Source: Mycolicibacterium sp. GF69 | Lineage (GTDB): Bacteria > Actinomycetota > Actinomycetes > Mycobacteriales > Mycobacteriaceae | NCBI RefSeq assembly: GCF_003284965.1 | Contig: NZ_QMEW01000002.1 | Coordinates: forward strand, 62,001-126,000 | DNA length: 64,000 bases | Direction: 5' to 3' | Shown: positions 43,112 to 50,589 of the stretch, piece after piece | Numbering within the stretch: the stretch's first letter is position 1 | How the letters are laid out: every line of letters begins with the position of its first letter | Program-made: the position numbers and the translations under genes | Notes under the pieces: model-generated | The model's input: only the letters and a program-made list of their open reading frames with translations | Told to the model about the DNA's origin: nothing | Databases searched by the model: none

Positions 43112-43780
43112 TTACAAGTCTGTCCCCGCCGGTGCCTCTTGTCCTCGAAACGGCACTTTCGAGCGTTCGATTCCGCATGCCGCCGCGAAGGCGTGTGGCG
43201 CCAAACCGTCGGCGGAGTTCATGTCGCAGCTGCCGAACGGCGGTGCGCCTTCCGGCAGGCCGCCGCCGTGGCCGCTGCCGTCGGTGTACTGATGCGCCAC
43301 CTTGCCGGGGTACGCCGGGTTGTGCCCGTAGCCGGCGACCACGAGGCGAATGCCGGACGGCTTGTGCGGCCACAGCGTGTTCAGGTCGGCTACGTTGCCG
43401 TAGCCGATCACCCTCGCGGTGTCGCCGACGAACTCGCCCACCTCGCGGTAGGCGGCGTTGAGCGCCGCCGACCGGTTGCCGCGGATCCGGCCGCCCCACG
43501 ACTCAACGTCGAGCATCACCGCCATCCGCGGATGCGGTGCGCCGACCTGTTCGCGAAACGTGGCCACGGTCTGTCGCCAGTTCGGCCGCCACACGAAGTA
43601 CGCGATGAAGAACGTCAGCCGCCGATTGTCGGCGTTGCGGCGGCACCAGTCATAGTTGTTGCGCCACCGGCGATCTCGGTACGTACCGTCGTTGGCTCGG
43701 ATGGCCAGGACCGGATACGGATAGCTGTCGTCGACACCGGTCTGCCACTCCGACACGTCGGCGTAGAGCGTGTCTGTCAC
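43112..43780 (-). CDS. GH25-like lysozyme (endolysin-type) protein
   Basis: A 222-aa TIM-barrel-like lysozyme fold: LYADVSEWQ at the N-terminus, YPYPVLAIRANDGTYRDRRW, MAVMLDVESWGG with Asp91-x-Glu93 (the GH25 catalytic pair), VIGYGNVADLNTLW and VAGYGHNPAYPGKVAHQYTDG. It resembles the muramidase domain of actinobacteriophage endolysins. No signal peptide or cell-wall-binding domain is attached, so export would need a holin or a specialised route. The start is GTG 43780. It lies immediately upstream of the DUF2235 gene on the same strand. A phage origin is plausible but unproven. Confidence 0.82.
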   Translation of the reverse strand: MTDTLYADVSEWQTGVDDSYPYPVLAIRANDGTYRDRRWRNNYDWCRRNADNRRLTFFIAYFVWRPNWRQTVATFREQVGAPHPRMAVMLDVESWGGRIRGNRSAALNAAYREVGEFVGDTARVIGYGNVADLNTLWPHKPSGIRLVVAGYGHNPAYPGKVAHQYTDGSGHGGGLPEGAPPFGSCDMNSADGLAPHAFAAACGIERSKVPFRGQEAPAGTDL

Positions 43781-43811
43781 GTCGGCCAGTCTGTCGGACG
43801 GTTGCGCCGGG

Positions 43812-44525
43812 TCAGCCGCCCATCAGCATGCGCCACTGGTCGAGGTTGCTCGCCCGGTAGACGTAGTTGGTCTGGCGCACCTCCGACAGCGATGCGCTCG
43901 GCTCCATCGAGTACCAGTGGCCGGGGAACACCGTCGGATCACCGGACAGCTTCGCGAGCGCCTGCAGGCTGCGGAACATGTCGTCGACGTCGCCGCCCGG
44001 GAAGTCGGTGCGCCCACAGCCCTCCAGGAACAGGGTGTCGCCGGCGACGAGGCGGCCGTCGAGCAGGAAGCACTGGCTGCCCGGGGTGTGGCCGGGGGTG
44101 TGCAGCAGTTCGATGTCGATGTCGCCGACCTTGACCACATCGCCGTGCTGGTGCTCGGTGAGCTCGCTACGCGCGATACCGGTGACTTTTGAAACCCAGT
44201 CCGCCTCAAGCTTGTTGACGTGTACCGGCACGTTCGTACGGTCGAGCAGTTCGGCCAGACCCTTGAGCTCGAAACCCATCATCGACCCACCGACGTGGTC
44301 GGGGTGGTGGTGGGTGACGAGCACTCCGGAGAGCCGCATGCCGTCGGCCTCCAGTGCGTCGACGAGATCGCCTGCGGCGTAGGCGGGGTCGACGACCACG
44401 GTGTCGCCGGTCTCGCGGTCGCCGATCAGGTAGGCGAAGTTACGCATCTGCTGCGCGATCATGTCTTCGGCCGCGAAGTCGCGACCCGACAGCAACTGAC
44501 GGAAGTAGAGCCGATCCGAAGTCAT
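43812..44525 (-). CDS. Metallo-beta-lactamase-fold hydrolase, glyoxalase II-like
   Basis: A 237-aa protein with the metal-binding HHHPDH motif in LVTHHHPDHVGGS, plus HTPGHTPGSQCFLL, VAGDTLFLEGCGRTDFPGG and VFPGHWYS. These are the standard di-metal ligands of hydroxyacyl-thioester hydrolases and persulfide dioxygenases. Position and length match the putative glyoxalase II Rv0634c of M. tuberculosis (recall). Substrate may be a mycothiol thioester. ATG 44525. It precedes the GH25-like gene on the same strand by 31 bp and could head that operon. Confidence 0.86.
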   Translation of the reverse strand: MTSDRLYFRQLLSGRDFAAEDMIAQQMRNFAYLIGDRETGDTVVVDPAYAAGDLVDALEADGMRLSGVLVTHHHPDHVGGSMMGFELKGLAELLDRTNVPVHVNKLEADWVSKVTGIARSELTEHQHGDVVKVGDIDIELLHTPGHTPGSQCFLLDGRLVAGDTLFLEGCGRTDFPGGDVDDMFRSLQALAKLSGDPTVFPGHWYSMEPSASLSEVRQTNYVYRASNLDQWRMLMGG

Positions 44526-44570
44526 GGACGTCAGCGTATCCCCGCCTGAATAACGAGGCTCGGCCGCGGA

Positions 44571-45437
44571 CTAAACCTCGGGGCGTAGCTGCACCAGTCG
44601 GGTGGTACTGCTCTCGTCGAGCTCAACCAGCTCGCCGCGTGAGCGCAGGAAGTCGCTGAACGAGCGGAACCCCAGGGATTTCTCGGAGAACGACGGGTCC
44701 ATGCGCTTCATCTGCGCCTTGACCGCGGAGTTGTGCAGCCAGTCGGAGTCCGAGTCGTCCTTACCGTGCGCGACCCGCAGGGCCCGCACCAGCAGTGCGG
44801 TCGCGGCGGCCTGCGGATCGGGTGTCTCGGCCTCCTGCTCGGCCTCGGCCTTGGTGCGCCGTCGCTTCGGCGCGTCCGACTGCGCGGTAGGAACGCCGGG
44901 CAGCCCGTCGTAGGAGACGTACTCGTCGCAGGCGGCGGTGAGCGAGCGGCTGATCGATCCGGTGATGCCGATGCCGACGACGTAGCGGCCGAGGCGCTTG
45001 CACCGCTGCGCGAGCGGGATGTAGTCGGAGTCACCGGCGACGATCACGACGTGGGTGAGGTCGGGTAGCCGGAACATGTCCTCGACGGCGTCGACCGCCA
45101 GCCGGATGTCGGCGCCGTTCTTGCTGTAGGCGGCGGCCGGGAACAGCTGCACCAAGTCGACCGCGCGGCCGACCAGCTGATCGCGGTAGTCGGCGTTGAC
45201 GTCGGTCGACCAGTCGGCGTAGGCCTTGGTCAGCACCAGCGTCCCGAACGAGGACGCGAAATCGATGATCGCGCCGACGTCCACGACCGCCTGCGTCAGT
45301 CGTCCCGGATGCTTGTGGAAGCCCGCGGCCTTGTCGCGCTGGAACGAGTTGCGCCCGTGGATCTGGTCATAGCGGGAAATCACGATGTTGTCGAAGTCGA
45401 GATACACCGCCACCCGGGTCGCGCCGGTTTCGGTCAC
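44571..45437 (-). CDS. NYN-domain nuclease with C-terminal LOTUS/OST-HTH domain
   Basis: A 288-aa protein. Residues 1-175 are a NYN/PIN-like RNase fold: VAVYLDFDNIVIS with Asp14 and Asp16, KNGADIRLAVDAVEDM, and VVIVAGDSDYIPLAQRCKRLG with the acidic GDSD. A basic linker (KRRRTKAEAEQEAE) follows. Residues about 205-288 form an OST-HTH/LOTUS RNA-binding domain (VKAQMKRMDPSFSEKSLGFRSFSDFL). This pairing occurs in RNA-processing proteins. It lies immediately before the tRNA-Thr/tRNA-Met pair but in the opposite direction, sharing the upstream region. The RNA target is unknown. Confidence 0.85.
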   Translation of the reverse strand: MTETGATRVAVYLDFDNIVISRYDQIHGRNSFQRDKAAGFHKHPGRLTQAVVDVGAIIDFASSFGTLVLTKAYADWSTDVNADYRDQLVGRAVDLVQLFPAAAYSKNGADIRLAVDAVEDMFRLPDLTHVVIVAGDSDYIPLAQRCKRLGRYVVGIGITGSISRSLTAACDEYVSYDGLPGVPTAQSDAPKRRRTKAEAEQEAETPDPQAAATALLVRALRVAHGKDDSDSDWLHNSAVKAQMKRMDPSFSEKSLGFRSFSDFLRSRGELVELDESSTTRLVQLRPEV

Positions 45438-45508
45438 TGTTCGGTCCTATCACTCGGCGGCTACAGTCGGTCCTACGGTCTGACACAGCGGTTGTGGTGA
45501 TCAGCGGT

Positions 45509-45538
45509 TTGGCGCGGCAATCGGCGAGACTGTACCCT
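45509..45538 (+). promoter_or_regulatory. Candidate promoter of the tRNA-Thr/tRNA-Met/rpmG unit
   Basis: TTGGCG (45509-45514) and an extended -10 TGTACCCT (hexamer 45533-45538) are separated by 18 bp. They end 43 bp before the mature tRNA-Thr. The arrangement fits a SigA-type stable-RNA promoter; it is a sequence-only guess. Confidence 0.4.
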
Positions 45539-45581
45539 CTTTAAGGCTCGCGCCGTGGTGCGCGGACCTCGAAGTAGGCAG

Positions 45582-45654
45582 GCCCCCTTAGCTCAGTCGG
45601 CAGAGCGTTTCCATGGTAAGGAAAAGGTCAACGGTTCGATTCCGTTAGGGGGCT
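45582..45654 (+). tRNA. thrT: tRNA-Thr (anticodon GGT)
   Basis: All four arms fold: acceptor GCCCCCT/AGGGGGC, D arm GCTC/GAGC, anticodon stem TTTCC/GGAAA with loop ATGGTAA and anticodon GGT at 45615-45617, and T loop TTCGATT. The discriminator is T. CCA is not encoded. It is 33 bp before tRNA-Met and probably in the same transcript. Confidence 0.95.
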
Positions 45655-45687
45655 CGGTGAGCGGGCGGACATCCGCCCGGGTCCCGG

Positions 45688-45761
45688 GGCGGTGTAGCTC
45701 AGCTGGTTAGAGCGCACGACTCATAATCGTGAGGTCGGGGGATCGAGCCCCCCCACCGCTA
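45688..45761 (+). tRNA. metT: tRNA-Met (anticodon CAT, elongator type)
   Basis: Acceptor GGCGGTG pairs with CACCGCT (one G-T at the end), D arm GCTC/GAGC, anticodon stem CACGA/TCGTG with loop CTCATAA and anticodon CAT at 45722-45724, T stem GGGGG/CCCCC. The paired first base and the absence of three G-C pairs below the anticodon loop point to the elongator, not the initiator. It leads into rpmG 36 bp later. Confidence 0.93.
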
Positions 45762-45797
45762 CAGACAATAAGAACGCGTAGACGAAGGACGAGAACC

Positions 45798-45965
45798 GTG
45801 GCCTCCAGTACCGACGTACGGCCGAAGATCACTTTGGCGTGCGAGGTGTGCAAGCACCGCAACTACATCACCAAGAAGAACCGCCGCAACGACCCGGACC
45901 GGCTCGAGATCAAGAAGTTCTGCCCGAACTGCGGCAAGCACCAGCCTCATAAGGAATCGCGCTAG
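45798..45965 (+). CDS. rpmG: 50S ribosomal protein L33 (zinc-binding form)
   Basis: A 55-aa L33. Two CxxC pairs, Cys15/Cys18 (CEVCKHRNY) and Cys42/Cys45 (FCPNCGKHQ), make the zinc ribbon, so this is the C+ paralogue used when zinc is ample. Mycobacteria also carry a zinc-free L33 that replaces it under zinc limitation. GTG 45798 follows GAAGGACGAG. It is downstream of two tRNA genes and 51 bp before hadA, matching rpmG2 of M. tuberculosis. Confidence 0.95.
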   Translation: MASSTDVRPKITLACEVCKHRNYITKKNRRNDPDRLEIKKFCPNCGKHQPHKESR

Positions 45966-46016
45966 GCGCGCCGACCCGCGGGTGCCATCCGGGTTGACTA
46001 GGTAGGTTCACTAACT

Positions 46017-46493
46017 GTGTCGTTGTCCGAGCGGATCGTCGGGATGCACTACCGCTACCCCGACCGTTACGTCGTGGGCCGCGAGAAGGTCCGCGAGTAC
46101 GCGGTCGCGGTCAAAAACGACGACCGCGTGTTTTTCGACGAGGATGTCGCCGCCGAACTCGGCCACGAGGCGCTACCCGCGCCGCTGACGTTCACCAGCG
46201 TCCTCGGTTACGTGGCGCAGACGTCGTTTTTCGAGCACGCCAACATCGAGATCAAAGACGCGAAGATCGTGCAGGTCGATCAGGTGGTCAAGTACGTCCG
46301 GCCGATCTTCGCCGGCGACACGGTCTACTGCGACGTGTACGTCGATTCCGTGCGGCAGGCCCACGGCACCGACATCGTCGTGCTCAAGAACGTCGTCACC
46401 AACGAAGCCGGTGACGTCCTGCAGGAGACATTTACGACCCTGGCGGGTCGGACCGGTGATGGAGAAGAGGGTTTTTCAGATGCCACTGCGTGA
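46017..46493 (+). CDS. hadA: (3R)-hydroxyacyl-ACP dehydratase subunit HadA
   Basis: A 158-aa hotdog-fold subunit without the catalytic Asp-His pair: ERIVGMHYRYPDRYVVGREKVREYAVAV, EALPAPLTFTSVLGYVAQTSFFEHANI and VDQVVKYVRPIFAGDTVYCDVYVDS. HadA holds the acyl chain while HadB supplies catalysis; HadAB acts in early mycolic-acid elongation by FAS-II. GTG 46017 is the start. TAGGTT at 46002-46007 is a plausible -10 that would make the mRNA leaderless or nearly so. It overlaps hadB by 14 bp. Confidence 0.96.
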   Translation: MSLSERIVGMHYRYPDRYVVGREKVREYAVAVKNDDRVFFDEDVAAELGHEALPAPLTFTSVLGYVAQTSFFEHANIEIKDAKIVQVDQVVKYVRPIFAGDTVYCDVYVDSVRQAHGTDIVVLKNVVTNEAGDVLQETFTTLAGRTGDGEEGFSDATA

Positions 46494-46908
46494 GTTCGCC
46501 TCGGTGAAGAAGGGCGACGTGCTCCCCGAGAAGGTGATCGCGTTGACCCGCCAGGATCTCGTCAACTACGCCGGTGTGTCGGGTGACCTCAACCCGATCC
46601 ACTGGGACGACGAGATCGCCAAGCAGGTCGGCCTCGACACTGCGATTGCGCACGGCATGCTGACCATGGGACTGGGCGGCGGCTACGTCACCGAGTGGGT
46701 CGGCGACCCCGCGGCGGTCACCGAGTTCAACGTGCGGTTCACCGCGGTGGTGCCGGTGCCCAACGACGGTATCGGCGCCGAGATCGTCTTCGGTGGGCGG
46801 GTGAAATCCGTTGAGCCAGAGACGAAGACGGTGACCATCGCGCTCTCGGCCACCACCGGGGGCAAGAAGATCTTCGGCCGCGCGGTGGCCGTCGCGAAGC
46901 TGGCGTAG
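46480..46908 (+). CDS. hadB: (3R)-hydroxyacyl-ACP dehydratase catalytic subunit HadB
   Basis: A 142-aa hydratase-2 hotdog protein. The catalytic pair is present at the expected places: Asp36 and His41 in SGDLNPIHWDDE. IAHGMLTMGLGGGYVTEW is the overhanging-segment hallmark. It dehydrates 3-hydroxyacyl-AcpM as HadAB or HadBC. ATG 46480 is used; the frame is open further upstream within hadA but family similarity begins at PLREFASVKKGD. Its start lies inside the 3' end of hadA, and hadC follows after 2 bp, so all three are translationally linked. Confidence 0.96.
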   Translation: MPLREFASVKKGDVLPEKVIALTRQDLVNYAGVSGDLNPIHWDDEIAKQVGLDTAIAHGMLTMGLGGGYVTEWVGDPAAVTEFNVRFTAVVPVPNDGIGAEIVFGGRVKSVEPETKTVTIALSATTGGKKIFGRAVAVAKLA

Positions 46909-46910
46909 CC

Positions 46911-47450
46911 ATGGCCCTCAAAATCGACATCAAGGGAATGGTCTGGAAGTACCCCGAGCCGTTTGTCGTGGGTACCGAGCAGATCCGCCAATACGCCAAT
47001 GCCGTCAAGGCCCATGACCCGCAGAGCCACAGCGTGGAGGCTGCGCAGGCGTCCGGACATGATGCGCTGATCGCGCCGCCGACGTTCATGTCGATCTTCG
47101 CGGTGATGATTCAGCGCCACTTCTTCCAGCACAACGACATCGGCTTCGAGACCATGCAGATCGTGCAGGTCGACCAGAAGTTCAAGTTCCACCGGCCGAT
47201 CAAGGCCGGTGACGCGCTGACCGGAACGTTACACGTGCTGACGGTCGACGAACGCTTCGGCGCGGACATCGTCACCACCCGCAACACGCTGGTCGACCAG
47301 CACGGCGAGCTCGTCATGGAATCCTTCACGACGCTGATGGGCCATGAGGGCGACAACTCGATCTCGGCCGGCTGGGATCCCGAGACCGGGCAGGTCACGC
47401 GCAAGCCCGTCGCGCACGAAGCCGGAGAAGATCGCGAGGCCACCGCCTAG
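46911..47450 (+). CDS. hadC: (3R)-hydroxyacyl-ACP dehydratase subunit HadC
   Basis: A 179-aa hotdog partner related to HadA: DIKGMVWKYPEPFVVGTEQIRQYANAVKAHDPQ, LIAPPTFMSIFAVMIQRHFFQHNDI and VDQKFKFHRPIKAGDALTGTLHVL. HadBC works on longer meromycolate chains. The C-terminal 30 residues (ETGQVTRKPVAHEAGEDREATA region) are polar and variable. It ends the had operon; tRNA-Trp follows 181 bp later. No hairpin terminator was found between them. Confidence 0.95.
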   Translation: MALKIDIKGMVWKYPEPFVVGTEQIRQYANAVKAHDPQSHSVEAAQASGHDALIAPPTFMSIFAVMIQRHFFQHNDIGFETMQIVQVDQKFKFHRPIKAGDALTGTLHVLTVDERFGADIVTTRNTLVDQHGELVMESFTTLMGHEGDNSISAGWDPETGQVTRKPVAHEAGEDREATA

Positions 47451-47631
47451 GTGACCGGCTCGCCGGTGGATTAGTAAGTCAGACGGCTTGCGCGCTACAC
47501 TCGGACCTCGGGGTTTTCCCAGTCCAGCGCGCTGTCCGTCGGTTTGAAGATCGGCCGATCGGGGAGCGCGCGAATTGTGTGAGCCTCGAACGGGTGAGGG
47601 ATAGCGCAGTGCCAGCGGTGTCTTTCGCAAA

Positions 47632-47704
<73 letters not shown>

Positions 47705-47781
47705 CTCAACTGAATACTCGACAGGTGTGGACACTGGATAGTGACCCACCGAAGACAGATGACCAGACAAGGGAGCGTGCG

Positions 47782-48207
47782 GTGAGCGACGAGCGCGATG
47801 GTGCCGGCCCCGACACCGGCTCGGACGCCGATAACGGCCGAGGCGCCGTCGTGACCAGACCCACCCGGCCGTCGGGAAAGCGGTCCCGCAGAGCCGCGGT
47901 AGGCGAGGACGCCGGCGAGGCGGTCGACCTGTCGACAGGCACCAAGGCGTCGCCCACCAAGAACGGGTCGGGCACCCGGAAGAAGACCGCAAAGAAGCGT
48001 TCCGACGGGCCGTCGCGGAACCCTTTCCTGTTCGTCTGGAACTACCTGAAGCAGGTCGTCGCCGAACTGCGCAAGGTGATCTGGCCGAACCGCAAGCAGA
48101 TGATCAGCTACACCGTCGTGGTGCTGCTGTTCCTGGCGTTCATGTTGGCGATGATCGGCGGTGTCGACTTCGGCATGGCCAAGCTCGTGATGCTGGTGTT
48201 CGGCTGA
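47782..48207 (+). CDS. secE: Preprotein translocase subunit SecE
   Basis: A 141-aa SecE. The N-terminal 80 residues are a long, charged, low-complexity extension typical of actinobacteria. The conserved core is FVWNYLKQVVAELRKVIWPNRKQM followed by a single membrane helix YTVVVLLFLAFMLAMIGGV. SecE clamps SecY in the translocase. GTG 47782 has AGGGAG eight bases upstream. It precedes nusG by 31 bp in the conserved secE-nusG-rplK-rplA order. Confidence 0.96.
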   Translation: MSDERDGAGPDTGSDADNGRGAVVTRPTRPSGKRSRRAAVGEDAGEAVDLSTGTKASPTKNGSGTRKKTAKKRSDGPSRNPFLFVWNYLKQVVAELRKVIWPNRKQMISYTVVVLLFLAFMLAMIGGVDFGMAKLVMLVFG

Positions 48208-48235
48208 CGACGGATGAGAATTCTGAGAGGACTGA

Positions 48236-49063
<828 letters not shown>

Positions 49064-49067
49064 TTGC

Positions 49068-49118
49068 GGTTTCGGTGCGCTACTGATCGCTGAGCGATGG
49101 TTAGCGCACCGAAATCAC
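49068..49118. repeat. Palindromic intergenic repeat, copy 2
   Basis: A 51-bp element starting GGTTTCGGTGCGCTA and ending TAGCGCACCGAAATCAC. The outer arms TTTCGGTGCGCTA and TAGCGCACCGAAA are perfect 13-bp complements; an inner ATCGC-TGA-GCGAT hairpin forms the tip. It fills the nusG-rplK gap, ending 15 bp before the rplK ATG, so it would be transcribed into the leader of rplK. Confidence 0.85.
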
Positions 49119-49133
49119 TGAGAAAGGAAAAGT

Positions 49134-49562
49134 ATGGCCCCGAAGAAGAAAGTCGTCGGGCTGATCAAGCTGCAGATTCAGGCCGGGCAGGCCAACCCCG
49201 CCCCGCCGGTGGGTCCGGCGCTCGGCCAGCACGGCGTCAACATCATGGAGTTCTGCAAGGCGTACAACGCCGCGACCGAGAACCAGCGCGGCAACGTCAT
49301 CCCCGTGGAGATCACCGTCTACGAGGACCGCAGCTTCACGTTCAACCTCAAGACGCCGCCCGCGGCCAAGCTGCTGCTGAAGGCCGCCGGTGTGCAGAAG
49401 GGTTCGGGCGAGCCGCACAAGACCAAGGTCGCGAAGGTGTCCTGGGATCAGGTGCGCGAGATCGCCGAGACCAAGAAAGAGGACCTGAACGCCAACGACA
49501 TCGATCAGGCCGCCAAGATCATCGCCGGCACCGCCCGGTCGATGGGCATCTCGGTCGAGTAA
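49134..49562 (+). CDS. rplK: 50S ribosomal protein L11
   Basis: A 142-aa L11 with the full conserved start [41 protein letters not shown] and C-terminal rRNA-binding domain [23 protein letters not shown]. It forms the GTPase-associated centre of the large subunit. ATG 49134 follows GAAAGGAAA. An intergenic palindromic repeat precedes it and a different hairpin follows before rplA. Confidence 0.97.
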   Translation: MAPKKKVVGLIKLQIQAGQANPAPPVGPALGQHGVNIMEFCKAYNAATENQRGNVIPVEITVYEDRSFTFNLKTPPAAKLLLKAAGVQKGSGEPHKTKVAKVSWDQVREIAETKKEDLNANDIDQAAKIIAGTARSMGISVE

Positions 49563-49575
49563 TCGAGTTTGACCC

Positions 49576-49636
49576 GTTGACTCTGCGGTGAGGGCGTAGA
49601 AATCCGACTGATCGACGCCCTAGGCGCAGAGTCAAC
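49576..49636. repeat. Long inverted repeat between rplK and rplA
   Basis: Perfect 12-bp outer arms GTTGACTCTGCG (49576-49587) and CGCAGAGTCAAC (49625-49636) enclose perfect 7-bp inner arms AGGGCGT (49591-49597) and ACGCCCT (49615-49621), with a 17-base loop. It begins 14 bp after the rplK stop. It is unrelated in sequence to the repeats at 40136 and 49068. It could attenuate rplA expression or be another palindromic repeat family. Confidence 0.8.
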
Positions 49637-49705
49637 GCAGAAGGAAACCCGTGGCAGGGCTGGCATCGGCTCGCATGACCACAACTCAGCAATCAGGAGA
49701 CACGA

Positions 49706-50413
49706 ATGAGCAAGACGAGCAAGGCATATCGCGAAGCCGCCGAGAAGGTGGACCGCACGCGGCTGTACACGCCGCTCGAGGCGGCGAAGCTGGCCAAGGA
49801 GACGGGGTCGAAGAAGCAGGACGCGACCGTCGAGGTGGCGATCCGGCTGGGCGTCGACCCGCGCAAGGCCGACCAGATGGTGCGTGGCACCGTCAACCTG
49901 CCGAACGGCACCGGTAAGACCGCCCGCGTCGTGGTGTTCGCGGTCGGGGACAAGGCCGAGGCCGCCGAAGCCGCCGGCGCCGACGCGGTCGGCAGCGACG
50001 ACCTGATCGAGCGGATCCAGGGCGGCTGGACGGATTTCGACGCGGCGATCGCGACGCCGGATCAGATGGCCAAGGTCGGCCGGATCGCGCGCATCCTCGG
50101 TCCGCGTGGCCTGATGCCGAACCCGAAGACCGGCACCGTGACGCCGGACGTCGCCAAGGCCGTGTCCGACATCAAGGGCGGCAAGATCAACTTCCGGGTC
50201 GACAAGCAGGCGAACCTGCACTTCGTGATCGGCAAGGCGTCGTTCGATGAGAACGCGCTGGCCGAGAACTACGGCGCCGCGATCGATGAGATCCTGCGGG
50301 CCAAGCCGTCGTCGTCGAAGGGCCGCTACCTCAAGAAGATCGTCGTGTCGACGACGACCGGTCCGGGCATCCCGGTCGACCCGTCGGTGACGCGCAACTT
50401 CACCGAGGCCTGA
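49706..50413 (+). CDS. rplA: 50S ribosomal protein L1
   Basis: A 235-aa L1: [80 protein letters not shown] and [17 protein letters not shown]. It binds 23S rRNA at the stalk near the E site and in many bacteria autoregulates the rplK-rplA mRNA. ATG 49706 follows CAGGAGACAC. A short hairpin (CATCCTC-GTT-GAGGATG, 50429-50445) lies just after the stop without a T-run. It closes the conserved block. Confidence 0.97.
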   Translation: MSKTSKAYREAAEKVDRTRLYTPLEAAKLAKETGSKKQDATVEVAIRLGVDPRKADQMVRGTVNLPNGTGKTARVVVFAVGDKAEAAEAAGADAVGSDDLIERIQGGWTDFDAAIATPDQMAKVGRIARILGPRGLMPNPKTGTVTPDVAKAVSDIKGGKINFRVDKQANLHFVIGKASFDENALAENYGAAIDEILRAKPSSSKGRYLKKIVVSTTTGPGIPVDPSVTRNFTEA

Positions 50414-50589
50414 ACGCTTCCGCCGCTGCATCCTCGTTGAGGATGGTGGGGCAGAAGTTAACACCGGCCCGGGCAACCGGCCGTAAGCGCTCGAAGTTCG
50501 CTGCGCGCAGGGGTCATACGGAGGAAATTTCTTCGGTGAAGTGCGCTGTTCCACCGTGACGGCCATCACAATTGTGTGAAAGTTGACCC

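Noticed and set aside
47471..47501. Promoter for tRNA-Trp/secE with TACACT as -10
   Set aside because: The -10 is good but no -35 at proper spacing was found, so it is only mentioned under the tRNA.
50429..50445. Short hairpin after rplA as terminator
   Set aside because: Seven-base stem with a three-base loop and no T-run; too weak to call.
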